From Candidatus Roseilinea sp. (GTDB lineage: Bacteria > Chloroflexota > Anaerolineae > J036 > Brachytrichaceae): 64,000 nucleotides of DNA. Positions within the stretch are counted from its first letter, which is position 1, and every line of letters starts with the position of its first letter. Where the stretch lies: NCBI GenBank assembly GCA_026003755.1, contig BPHV01000001.1, positions 248,001 through 312,000 on the forward strand, given 5' to 3'. The notes beneath the pieces were generated by a model. It was given only the letters and a program-made list of their open reading frames with translations, made no database searches and was not told the origin of the DNA. This document shows, one piece after another, positions 1 through 9,348 of this stretch. The translations under genes were made by a program, and so were the position numbers.

Positions 1-61
1 CCTCAACGGGTGAAGGCAGCGTTCGCAGTGGGCGAACCTCAAGTTGGGACATCGCAGGCTC

Positions 62-1288
62 ATGCGTTCTTTTCTCTCCCATCTCGAATGCTCGTACTGC
101 AGCGCGACGTATTCCGCCGACGAGCTTCACACAACGTGCGCGCAGTGCGGCAAGGTGCTGCTGGCGCGCTACGACTTGCAGGCCGCGCGCCAACATCTGA
201 CGCCGGAGGCCCTTTATCGGCGACCCACGAATATGTGGCGCTGGTTCGAGATCATGCCGGTGCGCGACCCGGCTAACGTGGTGACGCTCGGCGAAGGCTG
301 CACGCCGCTGCTGCCCGCTGGCCGGCTGGGCGAACGGCTGGGCACCGACCGGCTGTGGATCAAAGACGAGGGCCTCAATCCCACCGGCAGCTTCAAGGCG
401 CGCGGACTATCCGCAGCCGTGTCCAAGGCCAAGGAGCTGGGGGTTAAAGCGGTCGCCATCCCCTCGGCCGGCAACGCGGCCTCGGCGCTGGCTGCCTATG
501 GCGCGCGCGCCGGCTTGGCCGTGTATCAGTTCATGCCGCAGGATGTGCCGGAGATGATGCGCAAGGAGAGCTTCCAATACGGCGCGCGGGCCTATCTGGT
601 GAAAGGGCTGATCAACGACGCCGGTAAGCTGGTGCGCGAGGGCACCAAGCGCAAGGGATGGTTCGACGTGTCCACGCTGCGCGAGCCGTATCGCCAAGAG
701 GGGAAGAAAACCATGGGGCTGGAGTTGGCCGAGCAGTTCAATTGGACGTTGCCCGACGCGATCATCTACCCCACCGGCGGGGGCACCGGCATCGTCGGCA
801 TGTGGAAGGCCTTCGACGAACTGGAACAGCTCGGCTGGATCGGCGCCAAGCGCCCCAAGATGATCGTGGTGCAGGCTGAGGGTTGCGCGCCGATCGTCCG
901 CGCGTTCGCGGCCGGCCAGCGCCACGCCGAGCTGTTCCCCAACGCGCACACCATCGCGCCGGGCATCCGCGTGCCGGTCGCCATCGGCGATTACCTGATC
1001 CTGGACGCGGTGCGGCAGAGCGGTGGCACTGCCGTAGCAGTGAGCGATGCTGAAATCCTGCGCGACATGCGCGAGATGGCGCAATGGGCCGGCGTGTTCG
1101 CCTCGCCGGAGGGCGCAGCGACGCTCTCAGCTTACAAGCGCCTGCGCGCCGGCGGCTTCCTCTCGCCCGACGACACGACCGTGCTGTTTAGCTGCGGCAG
1201 CGCCTTCAAGAACGCGGAGCTGATCACACCGCCGCCGCTGCCGGTGCTCGATCCGCACCGACCGGATGCGCTGGATATACTCGACTGA
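62..1288 (+). CDS. thrC: Threonine synthase
   Basis: PLP-dependent enzyme converting O-phosphohomoserine to threonine in the cytosol. The N-terminus carries a small zinc-ribbon-like pair of Cys pairs (C10, C13 and C26, C29) seen in one class of threonine synthases. The PLP lysine lies in LNPTGSFKARG (K112) and the phosphate-binding glycine loop in PTGGGTGIVG. At about 408 residues it has normal family length. The ATG at 62 is preferred over an in-frame TTG at 44. A hydroxyacid dehydrogenase gene follows after 9 bases, so the two are probably co-transcribed. Confidence 0.93.
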   Translation: MRSFLSHLECSYCSATYSADELHTTCAQCGKVLLARYDLQAARQHLTPEALYRRPTNMWRWFEIMPVRDPANVVTLGEGCTPLLPAGRLGERLGTDRLWIKDEGLNPTGSFKARGLSAAVSKAKELGVKAVAIPSAGNAASALAAYGARAGLAVYQFMPQDVPEMMRKESFQYGARAYLVKGLINDAGKLVREGTKRKGWFDVSTLREPYRQEGKKTMGLELAEQFNWTLPDAIIYPTGGGTGIVGMWKAFDELEQLGWIGAKRPKMIVVQAEGCAPIVRAFAAGQRHAELFPNAHTIAPGIRVPVAIGDYLILDAVRQSGGTAVAVSDAEILRDMREMAQWAGVFASPEGAATLSAYKRLRAGGFLSPDDTTVLFSCGSAFKNAELITPPPLPVLDPHRPDALDILD

Positions 1289-1297
1289 CCCTCCGCA

Positions 1298-2245
1298 ATG
1301 CCCATCCTGATTACCGAATGGATGCCCATCGGGGTAGATCACCTGGCCACATTCGACGCCACCACCTACGACCCGCAGCTTTGGCGCGACCGCGCGCGTC
1401 TGCTGGCGCAGCTTGTGGATTGCACGGCGCTCATCGTGCGCAACCAGACGCGCGTGGATGCGGCGCTCCTCGCCCACGCGCCGCGGCTCAGGGTCGTGGG
1501 CCGGCTGGGTGTCGGGTTGGACAATTTGGACCTGGAGGCGCTGCGCGCGCGGGGGATCACCGTCGTCACCGGAGGCAACGCCAACGCCATCGCCGTGGCC
1601 GAATACACCTTGGCCGCCATGCTGACCCTAGCGCGCAGACTGCCGGCCGCCGACCATCACACGAAGGGCGGCGGCTGGGATCGCGCTGCGTTCGGCGCCG
1701 GCTGCGAGCTGCACGGCAAGATGCTCGGCTTAATCGGCCTCGGCGACATCGGCGCGCGGGTGGCCCGCCGCGCCCTCGCCTTCGGCATGCGCGTGGCAGC
1801 GCACGACCCCCTCATCACCCCTCACCATTTCGCCGCCGCCGAACTGGGCGTGACGCTCGCCCCGCTGGATCACCTGTTGAGCGAGAGCGATTTCATCTCG
1901 CTGCACGTGCCGCTGCTGCCCACCACCCGCCACCTGATCAACGCCGACCGACTGGCGCGCATGAAGCCGACTGCCGTGCTGATCAACACCAGCCGCGGCG
2001 GGATCGTAGATGAAGCTGCGCTAGAGGACGCACTGCGCGCCGGACGGCTAGGCGGCGCTGCGCTCGACGTGCGCGCACAGGAGCCGCCCGAACAGCCTGA
2101 CCCGCTGGCCGAATTCGAGAACGTGCTGCTCACGCCGCACATCGCCGGCCTCACTGCCGAGTCGCAAGCCCGCGTATGCATGGCGGTCGCCGAGGACGTG
2201 ATGCGCGTCCTGCGCGGTGAGAAGCCGGTGTTCGCCGTCCCGTAA
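1298..2245 (+). CDS. D-2-hydroxyacid dehydrogenase (3-phosphoglycerate dehydrogenase-like)
   Basis: NAD-dependent dehydrogenase of the D-isomer-specific 2-hydroxyacid family, 315 residues. It shows the Rossmann motif GLIGLGDIGARV and the catalytic Arg in INTSRGGIVDE. The catalytic Glu is in DVRAQEPPE and the catalytic His in LTPHIAGLT. There is no C-terminal ACT domain, so it is a short form. The substrate cannot be fixed from sequence: 3-phosphoglycerate, sulfolactate and similar acids are all possible. It lies 9 bases after thrC on the same strand and converges with the SDR gene, whose stop is 4 bases away. Confidence 0.85.
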   Translation: MPILITEWMPIGVDHLATFDATTYDPQLWRDRARLLAQLVDCTALIVRNQTRVDAALLAHAPRLRVVGRLGVGLDNLDLEALRARGITVVTGGNANAIAVAEYTLAAMLTLARRLPAADHHTKGGGWDRAAFGAGCELHGKMLGLIGLGDIGARVARRALAFGMRVAAHDPLITPHHFAAAELGVTLAPLDHLLSESDFISLHVPLLPTTRHLINADRLARMKPTAVLINTSRGGIVDEAALEDALRAGRLGGAALDVRAQEPPEQPDPLAEFENVLLTPHIAGLTAESQARVCMAVAEDVMRVLRGEKPVFAVP

Positions 2246-2249
2246 CCGG

Positions 2250-3206
2250 TCACGCCAGCAACCCGAACCACGCCAGCGTGTCGCGCGCGGTCTCGGCAAA
2301 CGGCCTTGCGGCGTGACCCAGCTCGACCTCGGCTTTGCGTGAGGAGACCGGCCCCCAAAACTCGAAGGTGCGAAAGTTCTCCGGCAGGTGGACGAACGGC
2401 AGCGCGTCGGCCAACCGAACCAGCGCGCGCACTAAGCCGCGCGCCAGGCGCAGCCGAGGCCGACGCCTCCCTTGGCAATCATCAACCGTCTTCAGCAGCT
2501 CGCGCATCGTCAAGTTGTGCCCGCCGAGGATGTAGCGCTCGCCGGCGCGGCCGCGTTCGGCTGCGGCCAGATGCGAGGCGGCCACATCGCGCCCATCTAC
2601 GCAGTTGATCACAGCGTCGAAGTAAACGGGAATTCGCCCGCGCCCTGCCTCGCGGATGACCCTACCGGTGGTCGGCTTGACATCGCCGGGACCGAACACG
2701 GCCGTCGGCAACATCGCAACCACCTCAAGGTCGCGCGCGGCCAGGGCGAGCTGCTCCATCACCCATTTCGCCTCATAGTAAGCGCTGCGCGCGCTGCCGG
2801 GCACATAGCAACTGCGCTCATCCAGCGCCGACATGCCAGGGGCATAGCGTTGCGCCAAGGTTGTGAACGAGCTGGTGTAGATCACCCGGCGCACACCTGC
2901 TTCGCGCGCCGCATCCAGCACGCGCTGCATTTCTGCGCGCGCTTCGTCAACGGCGCGCGCGATGTGCCGAAAGTCCTGTGGATAGGCCGCGGCAGCGTGA
3001 AAGAGCACATCGCAATGGCGCATCGCCGTCGCCAGCGATGCCCCATCACGCAGGTCGGCCAGCGCCCATTCGACCGGCAGATCGCCGATCGCGCCGGTGT
3101 GTATCGGATGGCGTCGTATGGCGCGCACCGGCCACCCGCGCGCGACCGCCGCGCGCGCGATCTGGCCGCCGATGAACCCCGTCGCGCCCAGGACGCAACA
3201 TTTCAT
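2250..3206 (-). CDS. NAD(P)-dependent extended SDR (dihydroflavonol reductase / hopanoid epimerase-like)
   Basis: Extended short-chain dehydrogenase/reductase, 318 residues. The nucleotide-binding motif VLGATGFIGGQIA sits at the N-terminus. The catalytic Tyr and Lys are in AYYEAKWVMEQ, with a preceding Ser-rich strand YTSSFTT. Such proteins act on nucleotide sugars, flavonoid-like ketones or sterol/hopanoid-associated substrates. The family (dihydroflavonol-4-reductase-like) is clear but the substrate is not. It stands alone on the minus strand, convergent with the gene before it and about 100 bases from the acyl-CoA ligase. Confidence 0.82.
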   Translation of the reverse strand: MKCCVLGATGFIGGQIARAAVARGWPVRAIRRHPIHTGAIGDLPVEWALADLRDGASLATAMRHCDVLFHAAAAYPQDFRHIARAVDEARAEMQRVLDAAREAGVRRVIYTSSFTTLAQRYAPGMSALDERSCYVPGSARSAYYEAKWVMEQLALAARDLEVVAMLPTAVFGPGDVKPTTGRVIREAGRGRIPVYFDAVINCVDGRDVAASHLAAAERGRAGERYILGGHNLTMRELLKTVDDCQGRRRPRLRLARGLVRALVRLADALPFVHLPENFRTFEFWGPVSSRKAEVELGHAARPFAETARDTLAWFGLLA

Positions 3207-3303
3207 ACCGTTGACTCGGTGGATCTACCCTGCGTGCTGCTGTGAGGGCACCGACGCGCTGCACCGCCCATCGGCAGCGCCGGCGCGGTTGAGCAATGCG
3301 GAA

Positions 3304-5052
3304 TCACCCGTCGGCCCCCCTTTGCTGCTCCTGCGCTTCCTCGACCAGCACGCGCCGCAGCACTTTGCCTACCTGTGTCTTGGGCAGCTCTTTGCGGAAC
3401 TCGATCACACGGGGGATCTTGTGTGGCGCGAGGCTTTGCTTGCAGAATTCTTTCAGCTCGTCGGCGGTGGCGCTGGCCCCCGGCTTGAGCACGACGAACG
3501 CCGTGAGCGTGTCATCGCCGCGGGTCGGGTGCGGCACGCCGACCACGGCGGCTTCGAGCACCGCCGGATGCGCGAACAGCACTTCTTCCACGTCGCGCGG
3601 CAACACCTTCAGCCCACCGACGTTGATCATGTCCTTCTTGCGGTCCACGATGTAGAAATAGCCGTCGGCGTCCATGCGCGCGATGTCGCCGGTGTGCAAC
3701 CAGCCGTCGGCATCAATCGTTCTAGCCGTCTCATCCGGCCTATTCCAGTAACCCTTCATCACCTGCGGGCCGCGGACACACAGCTCGCCAATCGTTTCCA
3801 GGTTGCCATCCATGGGCAGGTCGGCGCCGGTGACGGGGTCCACCAACTTCGCTTCGGTATCGGGAAAGGGCAGCCCGATGCTGCCGGCGCGGTTCTCGTT
3901 GAACTCCGGGTTGCAGTGGGTCACCGGCGAGGCTTCGGTCAGGCCGTAGCCCTCGACCAGCCGGCCGCCGGTGATCGCATTGAAGCGCTTCTGAATCTCC
4001 ACGGGCAACGGCGCTGAGCCGCTGATGCAAGCTTTCACGCTCTGCAGATCGTATCGGCCAACGTTGGGGCTGTTGACGATGCCGATATACATGGCCGGCA
4101 CGCCGGGATAGATGGTGCAGCGCTCCTTGCTGATGATGCGCATGACATTCTCGATCGGCCGTGGATTGGGCACGATGACCAGCTCGGCAGCCATGGCGAC
4201 GCCATACAGCATGCACACCGTCATGCCGTAGACGTGGAAGAACGGAATGGCCGCCATCACCTTCTCGCCGCCTTCGACGCCGCTGGTCAACCACGCGCGC
4301 ACCTGCATGGTGTTGCACACAAGGTTGCGATGGGTGAGCATGGCTGCCTTGGGCACGCCGGTGGTGCCGCCAGTGTATTGGAACAACGCCACGTCGTCCG
4401 GCTGCGCGGGCGGCGCGGGCGCCGGATCGGCCGTCGCCAGCATGTCGCCGAACAAGCGGATGCCCGGCTCGCCCGACACATCCACCCAGTCGTGCTCTTT
4501 GCGCTGACGCGAGCGCACGAGCTGTTTGAATGGGAACGGCAGCGTATCGTCAATGTGTGCAACGATGACGTGTTCGACTGCCGTCTCCGCCCGAATCTCC
4601 TTCAGCCGGGGATAGAACAAGTTGAGCAAGACGATGGTCTCCGCGCCGCTATCCACGAGCTGTTGCTTAAGTTCGCGCGCCGTGTAGGTGGGGTTGGTGT
4701 TCACCACAATCGCACCCAGACGTGCGACGGCGAAGAAGGCAATGACGAAGTGCGGCGAGTTCGGCAGCATCAGCGCTACACGGTCGCCGCGCTTCACGCC
4801 GAGCGCGTGCAAAGCGGCGGCGAAACGCTCGACCAGCGTGCCGAGCCGACCATAGGTCAGCGTGCCGCCTACCATCACGCGATCACCCAAGATGTAGCGC
4901 AGCACAAACTTGGTGGCCAGGCGGTCGGGGTATTTACGCACAGTTTCGGCAAGCAGGTCGTAGAGCGTGGCTTCGGGGTAATTCAACGTGGCCGGCACGC
5001 TTTTGTCGTAGCGGTTGAGCCACGGCTTAGGGCTGGGCGGGTGATCCGGCAT
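3304..5052 (-). CDS. Long-chain fatty acid--CoA ligase (acyl-CoA synthetase, FadD type)
   Basis: ANL-superfamily adenylating enzyme, 582 residues, that activates a fatty acid with ATP and forms its CoA thioester. The P-loop-like motif is YTGGTTGVPKAAMLTHRN. The A5 motif is EGYGLTEASPV and the hinge region is HTGDIARMDADGYFYIVDRK. The C-terminal adenylation lysine is in KTQVGKVLRR. An unusually strong purine-rich ribosome-binding site (GAGGAGGAGG) lies just before the ATG. A -10-like TATACT is on the minus strand at 5121-5126. No beta-oxidation genes are nearby. Confidence 0.92.
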   Translation of the reverse strand: MPDHPPSPKPWLNRYDKSVPATLNYPEATLYDLLAETVRKYPDRLATKFVLRYILGDRVMVGGTLTYGRLGTLVERFAAALHALGVKRGDRVALMLPNSPHFVIAFFAVARLGAIVVNTNPTYTARELKQQLVDSGAETIVLLNLFYPRLKEIRAETAVEHVIVAHIDDTLPFPFKQLVRSRQRKEHDWVDVSGEPGIRLFGDMLATADPAPAPPAQPDDVALFQYTGGTTGVPKAAMLTHRNLVCNTMQVRAWLTSGVEGGEKVMAAIPFFHVYGMTVCMLYGVAMAAELVIVPNPRPIENVMRIISKERCTIYPGVPAMYIGIVNSPNVGRYDLQSVKACISGSAPLPVEIQKRFNAITGGRLVEGYGLTEASPVTHCNPEFNENRAGSIGLPFPDTEAKLVDPVTGADLPMDGNLETIGELCVRGPQVMKGYWNRPDETARTIDADGWLHTGDIARMDADGYFYIVDRKKDMINVGGLKVLPRDVEEVLFAHPAVLEAAVVGVPHPTRGDDTLTAFVVLKPGASATADELKEFCKQSLAPHKIPRVIEFRKELPKTQVGKVLRRVLVEEAQEQQRGADG

Positions 5053-5246
5053 GGGGAACCTCCTCCTCTCACTTGCCGGCGTCCGGTGAACACCGGCGTC
5101 CTAAGTCATCGTGCACAACCAGTATACTCACGGCGTCGCCCAATAAAAAGACGCCGGTTGGGGCGTAGGCGATCTTGGCTCTCTGCACATCCTACCCAAC
5201 ATGGCGGTGGGCCCCAAACGCGCGCCATGCCCGCCACGCCGCGACA

Positions 5247-6437
5247 TCACTCGAACCACGTGGTGCCCGGGTATTGGTATTGGCGCGCCACCTCCTCGTC
5301 CAGCTCGACGCCGATGCCCGGTCGGTCGGTCAGCTCGATGTAGCCGTCTTTGATGATGTCTTCTTTCTCTTTGATGATCGTCGTCCAGTAGGGCCGCTCG
5401 TTCCAATGCCACTCCAGCACCAGGAAGTTCGGCACGCTGGCGCACACATGCGCGCTGGCCATCGTGCCGATGGGCGACGAGACGTTATGCGGGGCAAATG
5501 GGATGTAATACAGCTCGGCGAGGTTGGCGATCTTGCGGCCGTCGCTCAAGCCGCCGCACTTGGGCAGGTCGGGCATGACAATGTCCACGGCCTGCTTCTC
5601 AAGTAGCTCACGGAAGCCGAAACGTAGATAGACATTCTCACCGGCGCAGATGGGCGTTTTGCTGTGTCGCTTCACCTCGCGCATCGCGTCAATGTTCTCC
5701 GGCGGCACCGGCTCCTCCAGCCAGAGCAGGTGATAGGGGTCCAGGTCGCGCACCAGCCGGATGGCGCTTGGCACATCGAGGCGCGTGTGCACATCAGCCG
5801 CTACAGCCACGTCTTTGCCCGCCGCGCGCGTCACCATATCCACCATCTGCAACATGCGCTCGTGCTCGCGCTGCATGGCAGTGTGGTTGAACTTGTCTTT
5901 GCTGAACGCGCCCTCTTTGAGCGTAAGCACCTGCGTGTCGGCGTCCACTGGGATGCGATTGGCGGAATATGCGCCAATGTCCAAGTCTATCTTGAGCGCC
6001 GTAAAGCCTTTAGCCAACACGCCATGCACGACGCGCTCGATCTCATCGAACGACATGCCAGGGTCCACCTGACAGTCGCAATACATCCAGATCTTGTTGC
6101 GGAACTTGCCGCCGAGCAGCTCATACACCGGCGCGCCCAGCGCCTTGCCCTTGATGTCCCACAGCGCGATCTCGATGCCGGTGAGCGCAGTGATGAGTGC
6201 GCCGCCGGTGCCGCCGTCGAAGACATGGCTGCGACGCATCTCCTCGAACAGCGCATCAATGGCGAACGGGTCGCGCCCGATCAGTTTTGGCTCGAGATAT
6301 TGGATGATGGCGATGGCCTGCTTGCCGCCGTGCACACATTCGCCAATGCCGGTGACGCCGGCGTCCGTCGTGATCTTGACCCAGAGGTGCATGCCATGGC
6401 CGATGGTGGCAGCCGTTTTGACAGATGTGATCTTCAT
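5247..6437 (-). CDS. Enolase-superfamily (mandelate racemase/muconate lactonizing-type) sugar acid dehydratase
   Basis: 396-residue enolase-superfamily enzyme with the N-terminal capping domain and a TIM barrel. Typical features are ITALTGIEIALWDIKGKALG, a metal-binding strand with Asp (AVAADVHTRLD), Glu in LLWLEEPVPPE, Glu in PICAGENVYL and a His in FAPHNVSSP. The sequence resembles the galactonate/gluconate dehydratase branch. Acid-sugar dehydration is the likely reaction, but the exact substrate is inference. No sugar transporter or aldolase is adjacent. Confidence 0.85.
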   Translation of the reverse strand: MKITSVKTAATIGHGMHLWVKITTDAGVTGIGECVHGGKQAIAIIQYLEPKLIGRDPFAIDALFEEMRRSHVFDGGTGGALITALTGIEIALWDIKGKALGAPVYELLGGKFRNKIWMYCDCQVDPGMSFDEIERVVHGVLAKGFTALKIDLDIGAYSANRIPVDADTQVLTLKEGAFSKDKFNHTAMQREHERMLQMVDMVTRAAGKDVAVAADVHTRLDVPSAIRLVRDLDPYHLLWLEEPVPPENIDAMREVKRHSKTPICAGENVYLRFGFRELLEKQAVDIVMPDLPKCGGLSDGRKIANLAELYYIPFAPHNVSSPIGTMASAHVCASVPNFLVLEWHWNERPYWTTIIKEKEDIIKDGYIELTDRPGIGVELDEEVARQYQYPGTTWFE

Positions 6438-6525
6438 CGTTGCCCAGTTGTATAGATTGACCGGTTGTGAGACACAAGTGTGTGCGTAAGTTGAAGAGCG
6501 AACGGGGCTGTCTACGCCTGAGCGG

Positions 6526-7329
6526 TTACTCGATGACGACCCCGCTCCAATCCTCCTGCGACTGTGGATAGCGCATCTTGAATCCCTTCAGCGTGTCCAG
6601 GATGATGTTCAAGGTGACCCAATCGCGATACCACTTCTTGTTAGCGGGGATCACATACCACGGCGCCCATTCGGTGCTGGTCTCGTTGAGGGCATCCTCG
6701 TAGGCCCGCATGTAGTCGTCCCAGCGCGCACGCGCTTTCAAGTCGCCGGTGTTGAACTTCCAGCGTTTGTTCGGGTCCTCCAGCCGCGCCTGTAGCCGGC
6801 GCTTCTGCTCGTCCTTGCTGATGTGCAGATAGAACTTGAGGAGGGTCACGCCCTCGTCGGCCAGCATCCGCTCGAACTCACGGATGTGCCGATAGCGACG
6901 CCGCCATACTGACTCCGGCACCAGCGCTTGCACGCGCACGACGAGCACATCCTCATAGTGGCTGCGGTTGAAGATCACCATCTCGCCTTTGCCGGGGACG
7001 TGTGGATGTACGCGCCACAGGTAGTCGTGATCAAGTTCGACCGGCGTGGGCGCTTTGAAATTGACCACCTTCACACCCTGCGGGTTCACGCCGTCGAACA
7101 CCGAGCGGATCAGTCCGTCTTTGCCGCCGGTGTCCATGGCTTGCAGCACGACCAGAAGTTTGCGCTTGTGCTCCGCATACATCAGCTCTTGCAAGCTTTC
7201 GAGCTCGTCGTTCAGCTTGTCCACTTGCTCTTTCGCCGCTGCCTTCTCGCCATCGAACAGACTGGTGTCTTCGGGGTCAACATCGCTGAGTCGAATGGGA
7301 CGGCCAGGGGTCACTTTATATCGGTCCAT
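6526..7329 (-). CDS. ppk2: Polyphosphate kinase 2 family protein (polyphosphate:nucleotide phosphotransferase)
   Basis: PPK2-family enzyme, 267 residues, transferring phosphate between polyphosphate and AMP or ADP. The Walker A is in LQAMDTGGKDGLIRSV and the Walker B-like segment in FNRSHYEDVLVVRV. The lid helices contain the Arg-rich run VWRRRYRHIREFE. The conserved ending WYRDWVTLNIILDTL is present. Length and motifs fit the short one-domain PPK2 class. AMP versus ADP preference cannot be told from sequence alone. The gene is monocistronic, flanked by gaps of 88 and 89 bases. Confidence 0.92.
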   Translation of the reverse strand: MDRYKVTPGRPIRLSDVDPEDTSLFDGEKAAAKEQVDKLNDELESLQELMYAEHKRKLLVVLQAMDTGGKDGLIRSVFDGVNPQGVKVVNFKAPTPVELDHDYLWRVHPHVPGKGEMVIFNRSHYEDVLVVRVQALVPESVWRRRYRHIREFERMLADEGVTLLKFYLHISKDEQKRRLQARLEDPNKRWKFNTGDLKARARWDDYMRAYEDALNETSTEWAPWYVIPANKKWYRDWVTLNIILDTLKGFKMRYPQSQEDWSGVVIE

Positions 7330-7418
7330 CGCGCTATGATCCTTCGCTCTTCGACGACGCGGCGGGTTCGCACATCCGCCTATCTTTTACGTTCACGTCA
7401 CGGCCTTTGAGCGAGCCC

Positions 7419-8360
7419 TCAAGTTGTCAAGATCGCGCGCAGCGCCGCGGATGAAACGACGCGCGCCCGCTGCACCTTGCGACGGTCGCGCAACATGTGC
7501 GGGATGCCGAGCAGGCCGGCGAGCTGGCCCTTCAGACGGTTGCGCGCTGCTTGCCCCCGCCAGGCCCGCAGCGCGCTCCAGGTGATGCGCAACTGTTCAC
7601 CGACGATCGCGCCGAAGTGCGCGCGGATCACCTCGCCCGGCACGTCCTTGGCCAGCAGCCAGATGAAATTGCGGCCATCGTAGTAGCTGTTGATCACCCC
7701 GCCGCCGGTCGCACTGACTTTGTGATAGACGATGGCATCGTGGGCGAAGGCACACTTGTAGCCGGCTAACTGCGCTCGCCAGGCCAGGTCCACGTCCTCG
7801 CATGAGAACTCGAACCGCTCATCCAACAATCCAATCGCGTCGAGCATGTCGCGGCGATAGACAGCCGCTGCGCCACACGCCCCAAAGACGTATTCGACGT
7901 CAAATCGGCCATCATCCAACTGCCACACGCCGCGGTTGCCCGGCACGCCGCGCACCGAGTAGAAATCACCCGCGCTGTGCAGGTGGTCGCGCCGATCGAA
8001 TAGGCGCAGCTTGCTGGCCACAAAGCCAGCATCAGGATGATCGTGAAAGCAGCGTGCCACATGCGCCAGCCAGCGCGGATCTGCTTCCGTGTCGTTGTTC
8101 AGAAGCGCGATCGCCTCGGCCGAAGGGCTGGCTGCACGGATGCCGACGTTGCACGCCCCGGCGAAGCGGCGATTCTCCGGCAGCGCCAGCAGCTTCACCT
8201 CGGGGAAGGACTCGGCCACAAGGCGGCGCGACTCGTCCTGCGACGCATTGTCCACCAGGATGACTTCCAACGGCGGCAGCGTCTGTCGGCGCAACGCATT
8301 CAGGCATACCGGCAGGTGAGGCGCGCCATTCCAATTCGGAATGACCACGGAGATGAGCAT
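7419..8360 (-). CDS. Glycosyltransferase family 2
   Basis: GT-A fold glycosyltransferase, 313 residues. The N-terminal strand is VVIPNWNGAPHL and is followed by ILVDNASQDES. The DxD-like metal motif is in ALLNNDTEADPRW and the acceptor motif in DEDVDLAWR-like ESCEDVDLAWRAQ. It resembles rhamnosyl-type transferases used for surface polysaccharides. There is no membrane helix, so it is probably peripheral on the cytoplasmic face. It diverges from the sigma-factor operon and shares the symmetric promoter at 8370-8381, which would leave a leader of only about 4 bases. Confidence 0.88.
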   Translation of the reverse strand: MLISVVIPNWNGAPHLPVCLNALRRQTLPPLEVILVDNASQDESRRLVAESFPEVKLLALPENRRFAGACNVGIRAASPSAEAIALLNNDTEADPRWLAHVARCFHDHPDAGFVASKLRLFDRRDHLHSAGDFYSVRGVPGNRGVWQLDDGRFDVEYVFGACGAAAVYRRDMLDAIGLLDERFEFSCEDVDLAWRAQLAGYKCAFAHDAIVYHKVSATGGGVINSYYDGRNFIWLLAKDVPGEVIRAHFGAIVGEQLRITWSALRAWRGQAARNRLKGQLAGLLGIPHMLRDRRKVQRARVVSSAALRAILTT

Positions 8361-8369
8361 GCGCAGCAG

Positions 8370-8381
8370 AAATTATAATTT
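8370..8381. promoter_or_regulatory. Symmetric divergent -10 element
   Basis: The 12-base sequence AAATTATAATTT is a perfect palindrome, so a TATAAT hexamer can be read on both strands (plus 8374-8379, minus 8372-8377). It lies between the divergent GT2 gene (ATG at 8360) and the ECF sigma gene (ATG at 8402). No clear -35 boxes were seen. Use as a shared, mutually exclusive promoter is inferred. Confidence 0.5.
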
Positions 8382-8401
8382 CGCGCGCAGGAACTTTCTG
8401 C

Positions 8402-9064
8402 ATGCCTACGCTCACATCATCTCCTACGCGTGAGGCCGAGCCGAATGCCCTGACCGCGACGCAGTCAGACCACGCGACGGCCAACCCATTCGCCGCCGAA
8501 AGCGACCAGGCGCTGGCCCGGCGCGCAAGGACAGACCGCGAGGCATTCGGCGCCCTCTACGAGCGCCACGTTGCGGCGATCTACCGCTACGTCTTCTATC
8601 GCGTCGGCAGCGTAGAGGATGCCGAAGACCTGACGGCGCGCGTGTTTGCCCGCGCGCTGAAGCACATCCACCATTACAACGACCGCGGCATACCGTTCAC
8701 GGCCTGGCTGTATCGCATCGCGCACAACGTGGTGGTCAACTTCCATCGCGACAACAGCCGTCGCCCTTCTGTGCCGCTCGATGAAATAGAGACGCTGCCC
8801 GAGCCGGCTTCCCAAGCAGACCATGCGGACGCCGATCAGCGCATTGACCGCGCGCGCGATCGTCAGCGGCTGCTCCAAGCCATTCGCCGATTGCCCCAGG
8901 AGCGACAACATCTGATCGTGCTCAAGTTCGTCGAACAATTGTCGAACGCCGAAATCGGCCAGATCATGAACCGCAGCGAAGGCGCCGTTAAATCGCTGTA
9001 TCACCGCACATTGCTGCAATTGCGCGAGATCATGGACGAACCGGAGCACCCACGCACACCGTAA
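8402..9064 (+). CDS. ECF-type RNA polymerase sigma factor
   Basis: 220-residue sigma-70 family protein with only regions 2 and 4. Region 2 includes LYERHVAAIYRYVFYRVG and AEDLTARVFARAL. Region 4 holds the helix-turn-helix in QLSNAEIGQIMNRSEGAVKS. It is the first gene of a tight plus-strand operon. The next gene starts 5 bases later and encodes a one-TM protein that may be its anti-sigma factor, followed by a histidine kinase. The target promoter is unknown. Confidence 0.92.
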   Translation: MPTLTSSPTREAEPNALTATQSDHATANPFAAESDQALARRARTDREAFGALYERHVAAIYRYVFYRVGSVEDAEDLTARVFARALKHIHHYNDRGIPFTAWLYRIAHNVVVNFHRDNSRRPSVPLDEIETLPEPASQADHADADQRIDRARDRQRLLQAIRRLPQERQHLIVLKFVEQLSNAEIGQIMNRSEGAVKSLYHRTLLQLREIMDEPEHPRTP

Positions 9065-9069
9065 CGCAC

Positions 9070-9348
9070 ATGACACACACCACGTCAAAGCTCACTCCCG
9101 AGGACATCGCCTGGCTAGAGCGCCGGCTCAGCGCCGCGGTCGCGCCGGTTGCGCCTCGCCCCGAGTTCGTCTCGCGCGCCAAGCGCGAGCTGATGGATGC
9201 CCCCGTCGCCCATCCACGGTCGGCGTGGGTGAAGCGCAGTGCGCTGGCGGCAGTCGCGCTTTCGATGTTCTCGCTGGTGGCCATGTGGGCCTATTTACGC
9301 CGCCACCGGCAAGCCCCGTCGGTGGATGGCGCGCACAACGACACATGA
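9070..9348 (+). CDS. Small one-TM protein, candidate anti-sigma factor
   Basis: 92-residue protein. A soluble N-terminal half contains LERRLSAAVAPVAPRPEFVS followed by a short basic stretch. One transmembrane helix follows (about residues 58-75, ALAAVALSMFSLVAMWAYL) and a short charged tail. There is no zinc motif (HxxxCxxC). The position directly after an ECF sigma gene, with overlap into the kinase gene (ATGA), suggests a membrane anchor or regulator of the sigma factor. That is inference from context and topology only. Confidence 0.7.
   Translation: MTHTTSKLTPEDIAWLERRLSAAVAPVAPRPEFVSRAKRELMDAPVAHPRSAWVKRSALAAVALSMFSLVAMWAYLRRHRQAPSVDGAHNDT

Noticed and set aside
4234-5343. 369-codon plus-strand frame opposite the acyl-CoA ligase gene
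   Set aside because: Composition (His and Arg rich) is that of an antisense shadow frame. The minus strand has clear conserved motifs.
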